A DNA stretch of 7,121 bases from Chthoniobacteraceae bacterium (GTDB lineage: Bacteria > Verrucomicrobiota > Verrucomicrobiia > Chthoniobacterales > Chthoniobacteraceae), in assembly GCA_947478975.1 (NCBI GenBank), contig CANJYI010000145.1, forward strand, positions 1 to 7,121. The letters are read 5' to 3'. The translations under genes were made by a program, and so were the position numbers. A model generated the notes under the pieces. It worked only from the letters and a program-made list of their open reading frames with translations. It was not told the origin of the DNA and searched no databases. This document shows, in pieces, positions 5,914-7,121 of the stretch (position 1 is the stretch's first letter; each line of letters starts with the position of its first letter).

Positions 5914-7121
5914 ATGACACCCAGACTTTCCCGCCGCCACTTTCTCCGAGCCGCAGGCTCGCTCGTCGCCCTGCCCGCGCTCGAATCCCTTGGCTTCCGC
6001 GCTTTCGCCGCTGAAAAGGCGCAGGTGCGCCCGAAACGCATGATCTTTTTGGGCTTTGGTTTCGGTGTGACGCAGGAGACCTGGTTCCCCGCCGCAACCG
6101 AATTGGGCGCAGACTACACCCTTCCGGAGGGCCTCGCACCGCTGGCGAGGCACAAGAAGGATTTTTCTATAGTTCAGGGACTTACGAACAAGTATTCCCA
6201 GGATGCGCACTGGGGCAGCACCTTCTGGCTGACGGGCGCGAACCGGTTTGCAGAGGCGGGGCAGAGTTTTCATAACACCATTTCCGTCGACCAGGCGGCG
6301 GCGCTTAAAATCGGCCAGGAAACGCGGTTTGCCTCCATCCAGTTGAACGGTGGAGCCCCGGGTTTGGTGGAGCACCACCAAGGCCACGGTCCCGGTCTTT
6401 CGCTTTCGTGGGACTCGGGTGGCAAGCCGGTCGCGGGGCTGAATTCTCCGGCGCTCCTTTTTCATCGGCTCTTTTCCGAGGAGTCTTTGCCTCTGGCACG
6501 TCGGCAGGCGCTGCTTGCGCAGGAGCGCAGCGTTTTGGACACGGTGCTTTCCGATGCGCGCCGGTTGCAGCGGGGGCTGACCAAGAGCGACAACGAGAAG
6601 CTCGAAGAATATTTTCAAGGCATCCGTGAGATTGAAATGCGCCTCTCCAAGGACGAGCAATGGCTTGGGGTCGCAAAGCCCGGGGCGCCCTTGGCAGAAC
6701 CGGCCGCGAACCTGCAAGGCAAGGAAGAGGTCAAGCTGATGTACGACCTCATGGTCGCCGCCTTTCAAACCGACAGCACCCGGATTTTCAGCTACAGACT
6801 CCCCACCGAGTCGTTTGTCAAAAGCCTCAACATCAAGGTGGCCCTTCACGATCTGAGTCACTACGCGCCCGGCGAGCGCATGGAGGCTTCGCAGGTCCGG
6901 GACCGGGCGCAAAGTGAACTTCTGGCCGGACTGCTCGACAGGCTCAAAGGCGTGCGGGAGGCCGACGGCAGCAGCCTGCTCGACCACACAAGCCTCGTCT
7001 ACGGGAGCAACCTGCGGACCGTCCACAATCTCGAAAACTGCCCCACTCTGGTGGCGGGAGGCGGGGCGGGAGTAAAGCTCGGGCAGCATCTCATGGCTTC
7101 GAAGAACACCCCGCTTTGCAA
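5914..7121 (+). CDS. DUF1552 (HXXSHH) family Tat-exported protein, C-terminus cut by window edge
   Basis: The frame is open from ATG 5914 to the edge, giving 402 codons; some tens of residues are probably missing relative to usual family length. The N-terminus carries a twin-arginine signal: SRRHFLRA (6-13), a hydrophobic stretch, and probable cleavage after Ala32 or Ala33 (AFAAE). The Tat route implies export in folded form, often with a cofactor. Family landmarks include KRMIFLGFGFGV (41-52) near the mature start, the AHWGSTFWLTG block, the YFQGIREIEMRL helix, and a family-signature motif at 312-317 reading HDLSHY. The Pfam name for this family is HXXSHH, so the last His is Tyr here. DUF1552 genes commonly follow DUF1592-type cytochrome genes, as here with a 24-nt gap and no terminator between. 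No Shine-Dalgarno is seen; the upstream sequence is pyrimidine-rich. The related DUF1501 proteins are sulfatase-like in fold, but no activity is established for this family. Function unknown; likely a periplasmic partner of the preceding cytochrome. Confidence 0.92.
   Translation, partial: MTPRLSRRHFLRAAGSLVALPALESLGFRAFAAEKAQVRPKRMIFLGFGFGVTQETWFPAATELGADYTLPEGLAPLARHKKDFSIVQGLTNKYSQDAHWGSTFWLTGANRFAEAGQSFHNTISVDQAAALKIGQETRFASIQLNGGAPGLVEHHQGHGPGLSLSWDSGGKPVAGLNSPALLFHRLFSEESLPLARRQALLAQERSVLDTVLSDARRLQRGLTKSDNEKLEEYFQGIREIEMRLSKDEQWLGVAKPGAPLAEPAANLQGKEEVKLMYDLMVAAFQTDSTRIFSYRLPTESFVKSLNIKVALHDLSHYAPGERMEASQVRDRAQSELLAGLLDRLKGVREADGSSLLDHTSLVYGSNLRTVHNLENCPTLVAGGGAGVKLGQHLMASKNTPLC

Noticed and set aside
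3754..7089. An open frame of 1111 codons on the minus strand, antisense to both the DUF1592-type and DUF1552 genes.
   Set aside because: It runs through two recognisable plus-strand genes and their gap. The translation is rich in Arg, Leu, Pro and His with no domain, as expected of an antisense shadow of high-GC coding sequence.
1..7121. CRISPR arrays, insertion sequences, tRNA genes and prophage genes.
   Set aside because: No regularly spaced repeats, transposase-like proteins, terminal inverted repeats, cloverleaf sequences or phage genes were found.

Overview
The window reads as GC-rich chromosomal DNA from a Gram-negative bacterium, most likely of the Verrucomicrobiota (Opitutae-like) or the wider Planctomycetes-Verrucomicrobia group. 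Three things point that way. It carries a haem-motif DUF1592-type cytochrome followed at once by a Tat-exported DUF1552 protein, a pairing typical of that group. It encodes an outer-membrane beta-barrel ending in Phe. It has a short, zinc-free ribosomal protein S14. There is no rRNA marker here, so the phylum is an inference from protein families.

Layout: positions 1-29 hold nothing recognisable. A rho-independent terminator (22-57, minus strand) closes a minus-strand gene for a 287-residue exported beta-barrel, TorF/Gcw_chp-like (81-944). A divergent intergenic region of about 425 bp (945-1369) holds an A-rich leader, a GC hairpin, a spaced direct repeat and a candidate promoter. Next come a solitary rpsN (1370-1639) with a strong terminator (1667-1704), a 449-residue CNNM/CBS transporter of the HlyC/CorC type (1715-3064), and a 173-bp gap with several hairpins. 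The window ends with a two-gene unit: an 883-residue diheme-motif DUF1592-family protein (3238-5889) and, 24 nt later, a Tat-signal DUF1552 protein (5914 to the edge, incomplete).

How they work together: S14 is housekeeping, the transporter is an inner-membrane ion-handling protein, and the barrel is an outer-membrane protein. These three look functionally independent. The last two genes form a probable operon. One product is Sec-exported with two CxxCH haem motifs, and the other goes through the Tat pathway. They are therefore expected to meet in the periplasm as a redox pair whose substrate is unknown. This pair is the least understood biology in the window, but its families are already catalogued, so I do not claim a new system.

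A theme running through the window is weak translation-start signals. Four of five start codons have no visible Shine-Dalgarno sequence, and two have a stable hairpin immediately upstream.
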